Assembly (NCBI RefSeq): GCF_902686445.1
Contig: NC_062219.1
Location: forward strand, 45,411,056 to 45,475,055
Direction: 5' to 3'
DNA from: Sciurus carolinensis
Taxonomy: Eukaryota; Chordata; Mammalia; Rodentia; Sciuridae
DNA: 64,000 bases
Positions 22,043-33,780 of this stretch are shown in pieces (position 1 is the first letter of the stretch; every line of letters starts with the position of its first letter). The position numbers and the translations under genes were made by a program. The notes below the pieces were generated by a model. The model was given only the letters and a program-made list of their open reading frames with translations, was not told where the DNA came from and did not search any database.

Positions 22043-23519
22043 GTTACAGAATGAAAGTGTGTGCCAATCCCAACCACGGGTAATAGAGGCAGAGACTGTT
22101 CCAGGGTCCTCAGGAAATGATCCAAGAGAAGAACCAAAGTGTAGAACTTCAACACAGCAGGAACTAAATTGTAGCCCACATACCTCCTGTCCTGGAGGCA
22201 GTCCTCAGGGAGGCCCACTTCTAGACCTCCAGCCCCACCTGAGGTCTGATACATCTACAAGTAGAAGACATTCAGCTGAGCACAAAGATGGCAGAGATGA
22301 CAGTTTGGACTGGTTTGACTGCATGGTACCAAATAAGATAGAACCTAAAAACACTGTTCTTGTGTCTCCTGGTCCCAAAGCAACTGAAAAACGCATGGCT
22401 TTGAAAATCTCTAACAACAAATCTCAAGGTAAGGAAAAGAGTGGGCCAGGCCAAAGGAACAAATTAGAAGCTGGGCGGCTTCCATCACCAGGAGCAACAG
22501 ATGCTCCACTGACACCAGGAAGTGTGGAGGGTAAAAAGAGCAAAAGGAGAGCACTGGTGTCTGAAGCAGCAGTCCCTACTGATGAACCCAGTTTGGTACT
22601 GACCCATCATGTCCCTAGCAGGCTGCTCAGGCTGCGCAAGGAGAAGGCCCAGGTGTCATCCAGAAGTGCCACCAGGCTGCCTTCACAGCCCAAAGACCCT
22701 TCTGCTGCTCAGTCCATTCCTGCACACGGTCCAGAAAGAACACCAGAAATATCCAAAGGAAAGAGATTGAGATCCCTTGCTGAGGAGCAGGAGCCTGAAC
22801 TTGAAAGTGTTAAGACTCCAGGTCTCCCAGTAGCCAAACTAGCAAAGTTTACTTTCAAACAGAAATCAAAACTGATCCACTCCTCTGAAGAACACAGTCA
22901 TGCATCTCCTGGCACAAGTAAAATAAAAGTTTGTAGTCCTAAAATTCCCCAACATAGAATACGAAGAGAAGCAGCTGTGTCTGTGAAGGGTCCAGAAAAG
23001 CTGACCTCTTCCTCAGGAAACAGAAACTTCAGTCGGCAACAGGGTAAGACAAAGGAGCTGTTACATCAGCCACCAGAGGAAGATGGATCAAGAGAGGAGA
23101 AGGGATGTGGCCCTGAAAAGAGGGTTATTCAGCCTGCGTTGGAGCTTGGGAACAAGACTGGGCATTCTCATCTCACTTGTGAGACAGACAGAAAGGAAGA
23201 GGTTTCATCTAGTAAGAAAAGCAACAAGGTTCACGCTGGCACATTGGCCAAATTGGCAAACTTCTCTTTTACTTCCCTGCTGGAATCCAAATCAGAGTCC
23301 CCTCCTCCTCCTCCTGAAAGGGAGAACTGGGGTGAGAGAGGCCCCAACACGCCTCCTCCAACCACAGATCCAATGCTCGGGAGTAAAAGGAAATCTTTTC
23401 AGCTTCAGGGCTCCACTGAGAAACTGATTCTTTCCAAAAATTCTCTCTTCACTTTATCGGAACTAGATGATGAAGCATTAGATTTTGACTGGGATGAAGA
23501 GATGAGAAAAAAGCCATAA
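22043..23519 (+). CDS. MCM9: MCM9 terminal coding exon (disordered C-terminal tail)
   Basis: The acceptor TCTCTGCCCCAG and the split Arg codon AG/G join the previous exon. The frame stays open to TAA at 23517-23519, giving about 491 residues. Composition is Ser/Pro/Lys/Glu-rich and presumably disordered. Visible motifs: DSLDWFD (22299-22319); basic clusters likely to serve nuclear import (KKSKRRA, 22533-22553, and KGKRLRS, 22758-22778); AKLAKFTFKQKSKLIHS (22833-22883), the region I associate with the reported BRC-variant RAD51-binding motif of MCM9; a related AKLANFSF (23247-23270); a proline run; and an acidic-aromatic end DDEALDFDWDEEM (23467-23505). The length and the human-like order of motifs indicate a complete, functional tail. 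The RAD51 link is recalled from the literature, not shown by this sequence. Neighbouring open frames on other strands here are shadows. Confidence 0.96.
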
Positions 23520-24715
23520 TTATAGAAAACTTTCTGATCAAATTCATAATACCTTTAGGATAACTCAACATAATACCTTAGGATATCAGTGTAGTATTTA
23601 TAAGTGTATGAACTATCGTCCATTTTGAGTACCAGCTTCCCCATCAAGTTTTGTATTTTCAGGTTTATTTTTGTAACTTAAAAAGTTATCTAATTTGGGT
23701 AAGAGTGATAACAGCACTTGAAATGAATGGATTGTACTTAATTTTTCAAATGAAGTATTCCCAAAGATGTTTTTGTTTTTTCTAATCTAGGTTTTTGTTT
23801 TGTTTTGTTTTGTTTATGAGGAGGGGCTTATTTCCCTGAAAGGTAGCACTCATCAATCCAGCAAGGCAGATGAACTCTTCTTCTATTTTTTCTTTTGTAT
23901 CTTTACCCAGGATGTACTAAGTATTGTGAATATTTATTATCACTTGGAATGATCATGTGATTTTTCTAATATTATTTTTGTGTTTATTCTCATCCACCAG
24001 ATTAAATGTGACTAATGCTTTTCTGTCTTTGAGAGAGAGCCTTACAATTCCATAAATTGATCCTAAAGATCTGGCAGCTAGTCAAATAGTAGGTTTCTGA
24101 AGTACTGGCCTTTTGGGTTTCCTTTTTTCTTGAGCCAACATTATGTGCCTCGGGTTCTTTTTTCTTCTCTGGGACTACCTTCCACACAACATAAATTGTG
24201 TGGTCAGTAGACGAGAGTGTACCATAGTCTCAGTCATATATCATGTCACATGTACCCAAGTGGTTAATTTGGAGATGTGATTCCTGCTAAGCTATGATTC
24301 ATTTGTCTTTAAAATCAAGAAAGTGATTATATTTGACAGGAATAGATAACTCAAACTGTTTTTCTGTTTGCATTTAAATCACTCTTCCTTTGGATTCTAG
24401 CAGGGTCCTTAGGATTCCTTAGTTACAGTCTTTCTTTTTTGAATTATGCATTTGTACCATTATGATTGACTCCTTAATCGTCTGAAGAACTTTTGGGCAT
24501 GAAAATTATCCAAAACTATATGTAATTTGCTAAGCTTTTACTTCATTAAATTCAGAGAAAAATTCAAAATTTGGAAAACAAATTTTTCTTAAGCATTTAA
24601 AGATTAATTCCAAAATTGACTAAATTTCCTGAAAAAATTTAAACTGTGATAACAGATTCAGTATGTATAAGTCTTTTGAAGTCTTGAAACAATAAACAGG
24701 TGATAAAATATATAC
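23520..24715 (+). other. MCM9 3' UTR (end estimated)
   Basis: AT-rich sequence follows the stop codon. The first canonical poly(A) signal I find downstream is AATAAA at 24691, so the UTR end is placed roughly 20 nt after it. Earlier cleavage at a variant signal, or later use of downstream AATAAA sites (for example near 27221 and 27512), cannot be excluded without transcript data. Confidence 0.55.
24691..24696 (+). terminator. Candidate MCM9 poly(A) signal AATAAA
   Basis: Canonical hexamer about 1.17 kb after the MCM9 stop, in AT-rich sequence. Chosen as the nearest canonical signal; no transcript evidence is available here. Confidence 0.45.
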
Positions 24716-26166
24716 ACAAGCAGTGATCATAAAATTTATTATTGCATATTGACTTATACCTGTCCTAAAACATCAAGACTGTAGGGCAAGTAATTTATTA
24801 TTTCTTACTTGTTAATAACTTCCCACATAGTATGATTCTTAATCTAATATATTCCTAATCTTTCAGTATTCTTTCTTTCCTGGGTTTTATTATTCTTCCT
24901 ACAACAAAAAGGGGAAAAAAGGATTTGGGTTTTTGACCAGTTGAATCTAGTCTGGATATGGTTGTTGTGTAGATGAGGGTAATTCAAACCTGAGCCACAG
25001 TGTGGAGCTGACTTTTATGTTTGAAACTTGGTATCTTTTGTAGTAATGATGCATTAGATTTTGTATGATCAACAGTACCTAACCTATTGGCTTGTCATTA
25101 GGGTTGTTATCATTATTTAATATGTTTGTATTCTTTATTGGAAATCTTGAGTCTAACAGTTTCATTTCTTAGTAGTAAGAAATTCAATTTTTGTAGTTTT
25201 TAGTAATTAACTTGTCAAGAATATTGAGTTCATTTTTTAAAATACAGTGTTTATTTGTATCTCTTCCTTGGTCTTTTGTGTAACCACTTAGGCCATTTTC
25301 TGTATGATATTTGTGTCCATCATACTCCTGTTACTTACATTATGCTAATAACAACATCCTATTATTTATTCAGTTTTAATACCTATTGCCAAGATCATCT
25401 GGCCAAAGTGTGATTTCTTTCTTCTTATTCTTTAGTGCATACCCAGATAGAAATAACTACATATAGCAATATTCTCAACAGACAAAATTATTAGAAGAAA
25501 AAATAGTGTAAACATTGACCTACTTACTAAAAAATTAAACTTTTAGCACAGCCTGCTCTTGTACTGTGACCACCTTGATGTACTTTTATTTGATTCAGAG
25601 TCACACAGCTTGGTCAGTGGTCCCTCTGTGCTGACTCCAGTATCCCTTTAATACCCTGTTGTTTGAGAACAACAGGGTCTTCCAGACCTGCTTTTATTTT
25701 TTTCCTCCCCCATATTGCAGAATCAGCCAGCCCCAAGATAGCTCTGTTTTCTTTAAGGGTCAGTGGTATTAGAGACCAAATTCTGGGTCTCAGGGATGCA
25801 CAAGAGAGTCACTAGTGAGCAAAAATTCTACCACTGCTATGGGGTCCTTCTTGGTGGTTTCAGAATGGAAAATGTTTTAATATGTTGAGGTCACATTTTA
25901 TCCTGCTGCACCCTACCTTTCTTACCATATGTAATTGCACTAGAATGAACTCTCATATGGGCTTTGATGTATGTATCAAAGAAGCACATAGGCAGGGGGA
26001 ATGTATAGAATCTAAAAGATCATATTCCTGGTCAGTAAAGAAAGCTGTAAAAATTAACCTTTAATTTCCAAATCATCATACCAAAATGTTTTATCGCCTT
26101 TGGAATCCTTAATATCTACTTAATTTTTTGTGAAAGAAAAGAGTAGACTATTATAACTATATAAAA
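24716..26166. other. Downstream sequence, no gene seen
   Basis: No element recognised apart from a short perfect hairpin at 25653-25678. The 60-codon frame at 25882 has no recognisable motif. Confidence 0.45.
25653..25678. repeat. Perfect 11-bp hairpin
   Basis: ACCCTGTTGTT and AACAACAGGGT flank a 4-nt loop TGAG. It is not followed by a T run and is far from any known RNA gene, so no role can be assigned. Confidence 0.8.
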
Positions 26167-26306
26167 ATTGAATTTTCTGGGACTGGAGTTGTAGCTGAGT
26201 GGTATAGCACCTGTCTAGCATGAGTGAGGCACTGGGTTCAATTCTTGGCACCATATATAAATAAATAAATAAATATCCATTAACAACTAAAATATTGAAT
26301 TTTCTG
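26167..26306 (+). mobile_element. ID-type SINE with exact target-site duplication
   Basis: ATTGAATTTTCTG at 26167-26179 and 26294-26306 flanks an ID body (GGACTGGAGTTGTAGCTGAGTGG..GGGTTCAATTCTTGGCACC) with an (AAAT)n tail and the AACAACTAAA extension. Confidence 0.95.
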
Positions 26307-27550
26307 ACCCTATAAAAGATTAATCTTCAGTATATATTTACATTAAAAATTTATGATAGGAATGTTGTTGTTATAATTTTCAGTATAGAGATACAGGAAA
26401 ACCAAGCAAATTATTCTGATACTTTAACTCTTAGACTTTTTCTGGAGGCATACCAAAATTTTAATAATACTCATTTTTGGTTAACAAATTTTAATTCTAA
26501 CAAATCTACTTATTCTTTTTTGTATTTTAATTTTTTTCTAGAGCCAAATAGGGTCTTTAAAGAAGTTGTTAACTTCCAAAGAACAAAGACAAGTTAATGA
26601 CAGTTCAACTCTATGTATTCTTTATGTGCACTTGATTTCAATCTCTTTCCCAAGTGCTAACCTACCTGGAAGGTAGCTAGAGAAAAGCTTGGGTCAACCA
26701 CAGGAGGATGCCTGAAGCTCGACTTTAGCCTGTCCACAGCATTGGAGAGTTCAGAATCCACCTGCTCTGGAAATGAGATTACTAGGGAATACCCAGGACC
26801 CTGTGAGCCTTTCAGATGTAGTTTATCAAGCAACTTAGCTCCAAGCCTAACAACCTCACAGGTGGGAGAGTAGGCTGCTGCTGGTTACTCAGTGTTCAGA
26901 CTAACATCTTTCTTATCTGCTTTTCATTAACATACAGGGGGGATTAAGGGCTCCTGGCTCGTGTTAGTACTCTCTCCAGTTGGGGTTTTGCTGTCATTGT
27001 TCCATCTGTGTGCAACATAGCCTGTGAGGTACGTGTGGAACCATCACCCACACAAATCCTCTTTATTGTCACTCAGAACATACACAGGAAGTAGTGGTCA
27101 CTACCCTTATGACATACTTTGTTTTCTTAAATCAGTTCCACAGACAACCTTCTTAAAGGCTTAAAATGCATCTAAGGATGATATTTGTAAAAGTGTACTT
27201 GACAAATGTTGAACTAGATGTAATAAAATTGTTGATGTGTCTATGTAAATTAAATACTCTGATATGAATTATAGACCAAGGAACAAAATAGGGTGTGTAC
27301 ACACACACATACATACTTACCTTGGGCCTGCTCTTACCAAGAAGTAGGGACTAAATTATTTATCTTATGAACACCACAAATTATTTTTAGGCCACTTTTT
27401 CTGTTTGGTTGGAACCTTAATGCCTTAGCGTAGTTGAGCCACAGAAAGAAAGTATGTGTATCAAATATATTTTAATGTAGGGATGAATGTGGTTTAACTT
27501 AGGGTTTTCACAATAAAGCAAACTAGTGTTGAAATTGCTTAATGTTCCAG
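26307..27550. other. Intergenic sequence, no gene seen
   Basis: Unique-looking sequence. A short CA-rich stretch occurs at 27299-27316. Nothing else was recognised. Confidence 0.4.
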
Positions 27551-27723
27551 ATCTAACTTACGTATCAGTTCCTACTAATCAGGTGAATTGGATTCTAGAA
27601 TTGGCCTGCAGTAACTTTGTCATGATCAGCGATTTCATCCATAAAATCAAAGAGGATCAGGCCTATTTGAATCAGGTATTGTTGAATTACAAAGGAAAAC
27701 GTCAGAGGCTAGCTGAAATAAAA
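27551..27723 (+). other. Unidentified exon-like open stretch
   Basis: 173 nt, open in one frame, preceded by AATGTTCCAG and followed by AAA/GTAGGT, so it could be an internal exon (two bases of a split codon, then 57 codons). The encoded segment reads LTYVSVPTNQVNWILELACS and later SDFIHKIKEDQAYLNQVLLN then YKGKRQRLAEIK. It has amphipathic, helix-like spacing of hydrophobics. There is no in-frame ATG at its start. I do not recognise the protein. The frame opens only at a stop near 27523 and closes at a TAA at 27736-27738, 13 nt after the putative donor. It may be a lost or pseudogene exon, an exon of an unannotated transcript, or chance. Confidence 0.3.
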
Positions 27724-27738
27724 GTAGGTTTGCTGTAA

Positions 27739-28892
27739 GGGTATAACAGGGAGCCTCATTAAGGACAGGAAAGTCTGACTGGGTCTATATGACTGTAGAG
27801 CTGGAAAGTCAGCCCTGAAACTCTTCCCTGTGTCTCTCCTGCGTCCTCAAGGTTCCTTCCTTACTGCTTCTCGGTTAGTGGGCTGGTTTCCCGCCCCCTG
27901 GCAACCTTGCTCTCTGCTCAAGACTTGTCCACTCCAGGTCCCTGTAGCTTTTGGTCTGCTTTGGGGCCTGATTCCTGCTCTGTCTAACTCTTCCAAATGA
28001 GCACCCATCTTCATCTCACTGATTCCAGCTCTGTGCTTTTTATTTCAAAATCTTGATTTTGTTCACTTTGCTTCAAAAAGGAGTGGATAGTAGGGTGTGA
28101 GTGGACACCTGGCATAAACCCAACAACCTGGGCTGTGGACAGTCTCTTGAGTGGGAGGCAGTGGCTGGCCCATCTACCACACCGCTTTCTCCAAAGGGTT
28201 TTTTGCCTATAAGTCCTATAATTCTATAAACCTTATTGATTCTATTCTAGTGCTTGAGTTGAGAGAACATGTTTCTGAAGACACTTGGATCATCTTTCCC
28301 AAGAGAGCCAGGTAAATGGCTAGCTAACAGCAGCCAGGTGCTTTCTAGGGACTTGAGCAGCTCCTGGCCATGCTACAAGTGCAGATGAGACTGCAGGCCA
28401 CAGAGATAGCTGTTTGTTGTGTCACTGCCTATCAAGCTTCTGTGTTCCTATGCTTCAGTTGCTCATCACTGCCACATCATAGCTGTTAAAAATACTTAGA
28501 TGAAAGTCAAAATAGATGGGAGTGTGTGAAGGGTATTTCCCTGAAATACATTTAGGAATACTCTGCAATAAAGGTACATTTTTACATTTTCCAGATTTTG
28601 AACTTTATAATTGCCAACAAAGCAGAGACTAAATCCACTTTGTAATCCACCTAAGTATCTTAGGCCTTCTTTAATCCTTTTTAGAACTATTTGGAAGGAA
28701 TGGTCCCAAATAAGTGAAGAAGTAATGCAATTTCAGTCTTTAATGATTATTTTATCATTGTTGGAAAATTAAATTTCTTTTAAAGATGGAAGACCTAAGA
28801 CCATCTTGAGGAATCTACCATATCTAAGATGATTTGCTGTCTCCTAGGGTTTTCAGTGTGAAGCGGGGAAAGACATTGTTGCCTAAGACACT
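27739..28892. other. Intergenic sequence, no gene seen
   Basis: Mixed-composition sequence with a moderately GC-rich part at 27780-28200. No repeat or gene was recognised with confidence. Confidence 0.4.
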
Positions 28893-29316
28893 GGTTCAGT
28901 CAGCTTTTTGCTATTGTAACCAAAAGACCTGATAAGAACAATTTTAGAGGAGGAAACACTTACTTGGCACTCACAGTTTCAAATGGCCAATTCCATTGCT
29001 CTGTGTCCAAGGTGAAGCAGAACATCATGGCAGAAGGGCATGGTGGAGGAAAGCGGCTTAGGACATGGCAGTCAGGAAGCAGAGAGAGTTGTGCTTACCA
29101 GGAACAAAATACAAATCCCAGTGGCACATTCCCAGTGACCTCTCTTCCAGCCACACTTTACCTGCCTACAGTTACCACCCAGTTAATCCATATCAGTGTA
29201 TTAATCCCCTGTTTAGGATACAACTCTCATCATCTAATCATTTCACCTCTGAACCTTCTTGCATTGTCTCACACATGAGCTTTTGGGAGACACTTCACAT
29301 GTAAACCATAATAGGC
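28893..29316 (-). repeat. Rodent MaLR-like LTR, antisense
   Basis: The + strand starts GGTTCAGTCAGCTTTTTGCTATTGTAACCAAAAGACC, runs through AGAACATCATGGCAGAAGGGCATGG, and ends TTTGGGAGACACTTCACATGTAAACC. This is the usual reverse layout of MaLR-type LTRs. The 104-codon open frame at 28964-29278 lies within it and is not a gene. Confidence 0.65.
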
Positions 29317-30475
29317 ACACTAAATCCCCAGTGAGACTCCTCATGTAGAGCTAGCCCCAAGAATTGGTAAAGGTGGAAAAAAACTAAGGATCTATATGTA
29401 TATCATGCTCCATCCTTGAAAGAAAGGAAGGGTGCTTGCCAGACACCCCAGTAGTTTCTACCCCAGTATCCTGACTCCTTCATGAAGGCCACAAAAGTAA
29501 TGAAATTTTTATTTCAATTCCATTTGTGGATATTGTAATAACTGTTCACAAATGCTAAAATACCCTGGCTTTCAAAGAAACTTTGAACCAAAATTAAGTT
29601 CACAAGAAATGAAACTTTTCTAAATTGGTTTTAAGTACTAATTTTCCCCAATGAGATGTTAATTACAATATAACAATAATATTGACCATCATAATATTAA
29701 TACTTCAAGTTCTCAAAGCACATTTAATACATAAAAACACTTGATCTTAACAACACAAGTAATAGTCTTAGTTCAGGTAACATCCTAATGAGGGAAAAAT
29801 CTCCAACAATTAAATGGCTTTTAAAAAATAAACATTTGAATGAGATTAGATTTAGGAACATGTACTTTCCAACTCCTTACCTCAGTTCTTATTGCTCCAT
29901 TTAAGATTATCAATAAATGTGTTTGAATGTGCTAGTTACTCTCAACATTTTTAAAGTGTTATTTAATGTGCACAGAGATCTCTTAACAGGTAGTATCGTC
30001 ATTTTACAGATCACGTGACTGCCCCTTAGAGATACCAAATGACTACACTTACATTACTGATTAAAGCTGTAATATCTATGTCAATTCATAAAGTGAGAAA
30101 AACAATTAGCTAAAAGAAACTCCTTACTTTGCCATGCTCTTCATACCCTTCCTGCCTCCATACATACACCTCTGCCAGGATCTGCACTGTGTCCTGCGTT
30201 CTTTCCATTACAGGACAGGGCTGTTCACACTGTATCCCAGAAAACCCTTCCACCTTGTGCCAGTCCCATCCTTTCTTGCCTATTCCAGGACATAGCTCTG
30301 GCAATTTCCATGCACTCGTGCTATGCCAATTCACCCCCCTCAGTATCATTTCCACCAAATATAAGCATCCTGGCATTTCTCCTATCTTAAAAACAAATCT
30401 CTTGACTCTACTTCCCCTTTAAGCAAACACTCTGAGAAAGTGATGCCTGTTCCCTGGCTCCAATTCTTGTTTGCT
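29317..30475. other. Intergenic sequence with a weak MIR
   Basis: About 29935-30080 reads like an antisense MIR (TAGTTACTCTC..AGGTAGTATCGTCATTTTACAGATCACG). The overlapping open frames at 30110-30422 on both strands carry no recognisable motif. Confidence 0.4.
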
Positions 30476-31680
30476 CTTTCTTCTGAACCCACACCAGTTA
30501 AGGTTTTGCCCTAACTTCTGTGCTAAACTCTCTTATCAAGGTCACCAGTGACATTCAATGCTCTACTGTGGCCTTACCGTCCTTGATTCTGCACAGCTGG
30601 GGACTCCCTCTCCTTAATTAACTTGATATGCCCTTGTTTTACAAGACATTGTGCCTGTGGTCTTTCTTACTAACCTCTTTCAACCTCAACTTTTCCACTC
30701 CTTACCTGGTTTCTCTTCTCCTGAACCTTTAATGTTTGAGTGATCCAGGACTCTCTTCCATCCCCATCCATTTCCTTGGCATTTGAATCTTAGTGCTCTT
30801 AATATCCATTTATTACCTAAAGTTTTCTTTCTTGAACTCCACACTCCTATATTCAACTCCTATTCAATATTTCTACTTGGATATCTGAGTACATCTCAAT
30901 TTCAACATATTTCAAATAAAATACCTGATCTCCCAAAATATACTCCATTCCTAGATTTTATCCATCTCAGTAAATTAAATGGAGTTCCATCCTTCCAGTT
31001 GCTTAGACCAAAATCTTCAGTCATCTTTCACAAATTGACTTTGTCTTATACTTCCCATCTAATCTGTTAGCAAATCCTGTAGAATATCTATTGAAAATCT
31101 ATCTAGAATCTGATCATCTGTTCACTTCTCCCCACATTTGCTGCTAATGCACAGTCCAAGCCACTATGATGTCTTGCTTAACCAACCGGCCCCCTATCTG
31201 CCTAGAGTCTATTCTCAGTAGAGAAGTCTGAATGATCCTGTTCATACGTAAAGTCAGATCATGTTACTTCTCATGTCAAAACTTCTATGAGCTCCTCTTA
31301 CTCAATAAAAGCAAAATTCCCCATTAGTAATGATCTTTAAGGTCCTGCATGTCTGACTGTCTTCTACTTCTTTGACATAGTACACCAATTTTCCTCATGT
31401 TCTCCCCATGTCTGCAGAGATATGATCCAGCCTCAGAGCTTTTGGCTTACTATTCCAGCTTTGTGGAATACTCTTTCCCTAAATTAGCAAAGATTCCTAC
31501 CCTCACATTTATCCAGACTGTGAAAATATCATCTCTCAGTGAAGCCTGCCCTGTTACTCAAGATTTCAAAACGTCCTCCTCTTACCGGTTTTCCAATCCA
31601 GTGACTTTTTTTATCCTCTAACTTACTATAAAATTTACTCATTTATCTTATTGTCTGTTTCTCAGGTACTAACAAGGGGT
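30476..31680 (+). repeat. LINE-2 fossil, reverse-transcriptase 3' half, sense
   Basis: Diverged but long colinear match to the 3' half of L2 ORF2 as I recall it. Landmarks in order: AAGGTCACCAGTGACATTCAATG (30539); CTCCACACTCCTATATTCAACTCC (30837); TCTACTTGGATATCTGAGTACATCTCAATTTCAACAT; ATCTCAGTAAATTAAATGGAGTTCCATCCTTCCAGTTGCT; TCTATTCTCAGTAGAGAAGTC; and TGATCTTTAAGGTCCTGCATG. The terminal part encodes the end of the polymerase-related protein. Several open frames cross it (30783-31070, 31397-31621), but frameshifts and stops separate them, so it is dead. The part carrying the catalytic YADD box is too degraded to read. Confidence 0.85.
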
Positions 31681-32413
31681 AAAGAGACATCTGGAATGGA
31701 TGGCAGAGGAAACAGCTGAGTTAACAGTTGCTTATTCCAGACCAGCTGAGGCTCCAATTGCATCTGCCACAGCTGCTACCCTAATGGCACTGCTAGTGAC
31801 AGAGCTTGGGGTATTCCACTGACATCTTCCAGGACCTGATTGTTGCAGAAGTCAAACTGATCAATTAAATTGAGATTTGAAGAAGATCAACTATCTGCTT
31901 GCTTTAGGTCTTTAAGGGTGGAACTAAGTTCTGCTATTTGCTCTGAAATGCTTGTAATTGGAAGGGTGTATGTGATCAGTCATTGGATGAAGCCTGCCCA
32001 GAGAAGGAGAAATGACCTTGGGCTAAGGCTCTCTGTAGCTGAAAACAGTCTTTGGAGGGGAAATCAGCTATGAGCTTCCAGGTACCTACATCCTCAGCAG
32101 CTGGGGGAAAATAGGTCCATTGGTCTTAATTGGAAATTTGGGTAGTATACTTCACCACCTACCTTGCATTACCAGCGTCTGTCTTAGGGCTATAACTAGG
32201 GTGAGAAGAGGAAGGTGATTGATTTGGGCACAAAATTTAAGGGAACAAAACTCAGTAATCAAAGTAAATATTTTGATGCTGTATTATTAAAAATAGAAAT
32301 ACAAAAAAATCCATGATGAACACAATATCCAATTTTAAAATAAAGATGGGTGTTACTGATTTCTTGTTTTGCCTCACACTCCATTATGGTTTAGTATTGT
32401 ACTATCTTTCTTC
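31681..32413. other. Intergenic sequence, no gene seen
   Basis: No repeat recognised. Small open frames only. Confidence 0.4.
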
Positions 32414-32525
32414 ACTAGAATGAGGCACTGTGAGGGCTGGGGGTTGTCTGTTTTGCTCATTGATATCCTCCCAATAGTTAGTGCCTGGCACATAGCAGAT
32501 GTTCAGTAAATATTTGTTGAATGAG
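32414..32525 (+). repeat. L2/MIR-type 3' end, sense
   Basis: The stretch from CACTGTGAGGGCTGGGGGTTG to TTAGTGCCTGGCACATAGCAGATGTTCAGTAAATATTTGTTGAATGA is the classic shared L2/MIR 3' terminus. Confidence 0.8.
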
Positions 32526-33534
32526 ATAGTTGACATTCGAGGAAATGTTTACCATTTTTCTGCATTTTCTTTTTCCCCTTTTCTTAGTATTTCTCCACCA
32601 ACATTTACTGTGCATGAGAGACTGTCTCCATGTTAAAGTCAGGAGACTGCGCAGGGTGCAACATGTGACTAAGGGAAAGCACCTGATCAAAATAGGGTGC
32701 AATTTATTACAAAGGGCAATTTTGAGGTGTGTGCATTTAAATATAATTTAATTGTTTTCATGATAAGATTTAAGGGATGTATGTAGTGTGTTCATTGTAC
32801 TGACCACAACTGTTGTCATCTTGTAAAACTGTAACAGTTTTTGGAAATGTTCTGTTTATCCCCCCTTCCAAGTATACATGGGTTTGGAATTCCATGACCA
32901 GCAGTTGAACAGAGTGGAAAGAGTAGTGGTCAGCAGCTCCCCACCCCAGAATCCTGAAGGAGAGATTCTAGGCTTGGGTTAGCAGATGAAGAGAACGCTT
33001 TCAGGACCAGACAACAGTTTTGCACATGATGTGAGAAGAGGATGTGGCCAGTCCTGCCAGGCCCTGACTTGAGTCCCCTCCTTCCTGGAGGGCCTGTCAT
33101 CACAATACCCTGCCTTACCTGCTCCCCCAGCCAATTCTAACTTTTTAAATAAGTCAGCGAAGGGAACTTGTGAGTCTGTGGGTCAGATACAAACCTCATG
33201 AGTTGAAGGCATTCAACTTATTCACTGTAGAAAAATTTAGGTTGCATCCCGCCAAGGCAAGGCAGAAACCTCAAGTATCAGGTCTCCAATGTCTTCTAAA
33301 AACAAAACAAAGCAAAATAAAAACAAAACTGAAACCTGCCAAATGGAAATTTAGCACTGAGAAATTTCAGAAGCGGGTGAGCTGTTCATCTCTGGAACGA
33401 GCGATACATGGAGATGCCAGGGTGTTGAGGTGGTCCTGCCTCACAATGCGCAAGTACTGCTATCCTCTAGGATACGGTGGAGAGATCTGAGGAGCATGAA
33501 GGATCGTGTGCATATGGAGAATGAAGGTAGTGGA
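32526..33534. other. Intergenic sequence, no gene seen
   Basis: No element recognised with confidence. The 106-codon open frame at 33170-33490 has no recognisable motif. Confidence 0.4.
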
Positions 33535-33780
33535 CCAAAACTGAGCACCTACTGTGTGTTAGGGCATCATGTAGACACATGTGAGGTATATACGAGGTAT
33601 ATAGGTAGGTATTTATGTAGCTCTCACAGCAATTCTTACAGGTATCATTAACTGTGCTTTACAGACAAAAATAGGATGCGAAAGGCTTATTAATTCATGG
33701 TCACATAACTAATGAATGGATTGTGGCGGAGCAGAAACTCTTTGACTCCAAAGCCAATACTCTGTGAACTATCTCAGGAC
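33535..33780 (-). repeat. MIR SINE, antisense
   Basis: GAGCACCTACTGTGTGTTAGG, then CTCTCACAGCAATTCTTACAGGTATCATT, CTTTACAGACAAAAATAGG, GGTCACATAACTAATGAATGG and GACTCCAAAGCCAATACTCTG are the usual reverse-strand MIR landmarks in order. Confidence 0.8.

Noticed and set aside
22024..22454. Minus-strand open frames opposite the last MCM9 exon
   Set aside because: They are shadows of the strongly supported + strand MCM9 coding frame.
23083..23427. 114-codon alternative + frame inside the last MCM9 exon
   Set aside because: It overlaps the MCM9 frame, which matches the known protein; the alternative has no recognisable motif.
28964..29278. 104-codon open frame
   Set aside because: It lies within a MaLR-like LTR.
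30783..31621. Open frames at 30783-31070 and 31397-31621 as possible genes
   Set aside because: They are remnants of L2 ORF2 with intervening stops and frameshifts.
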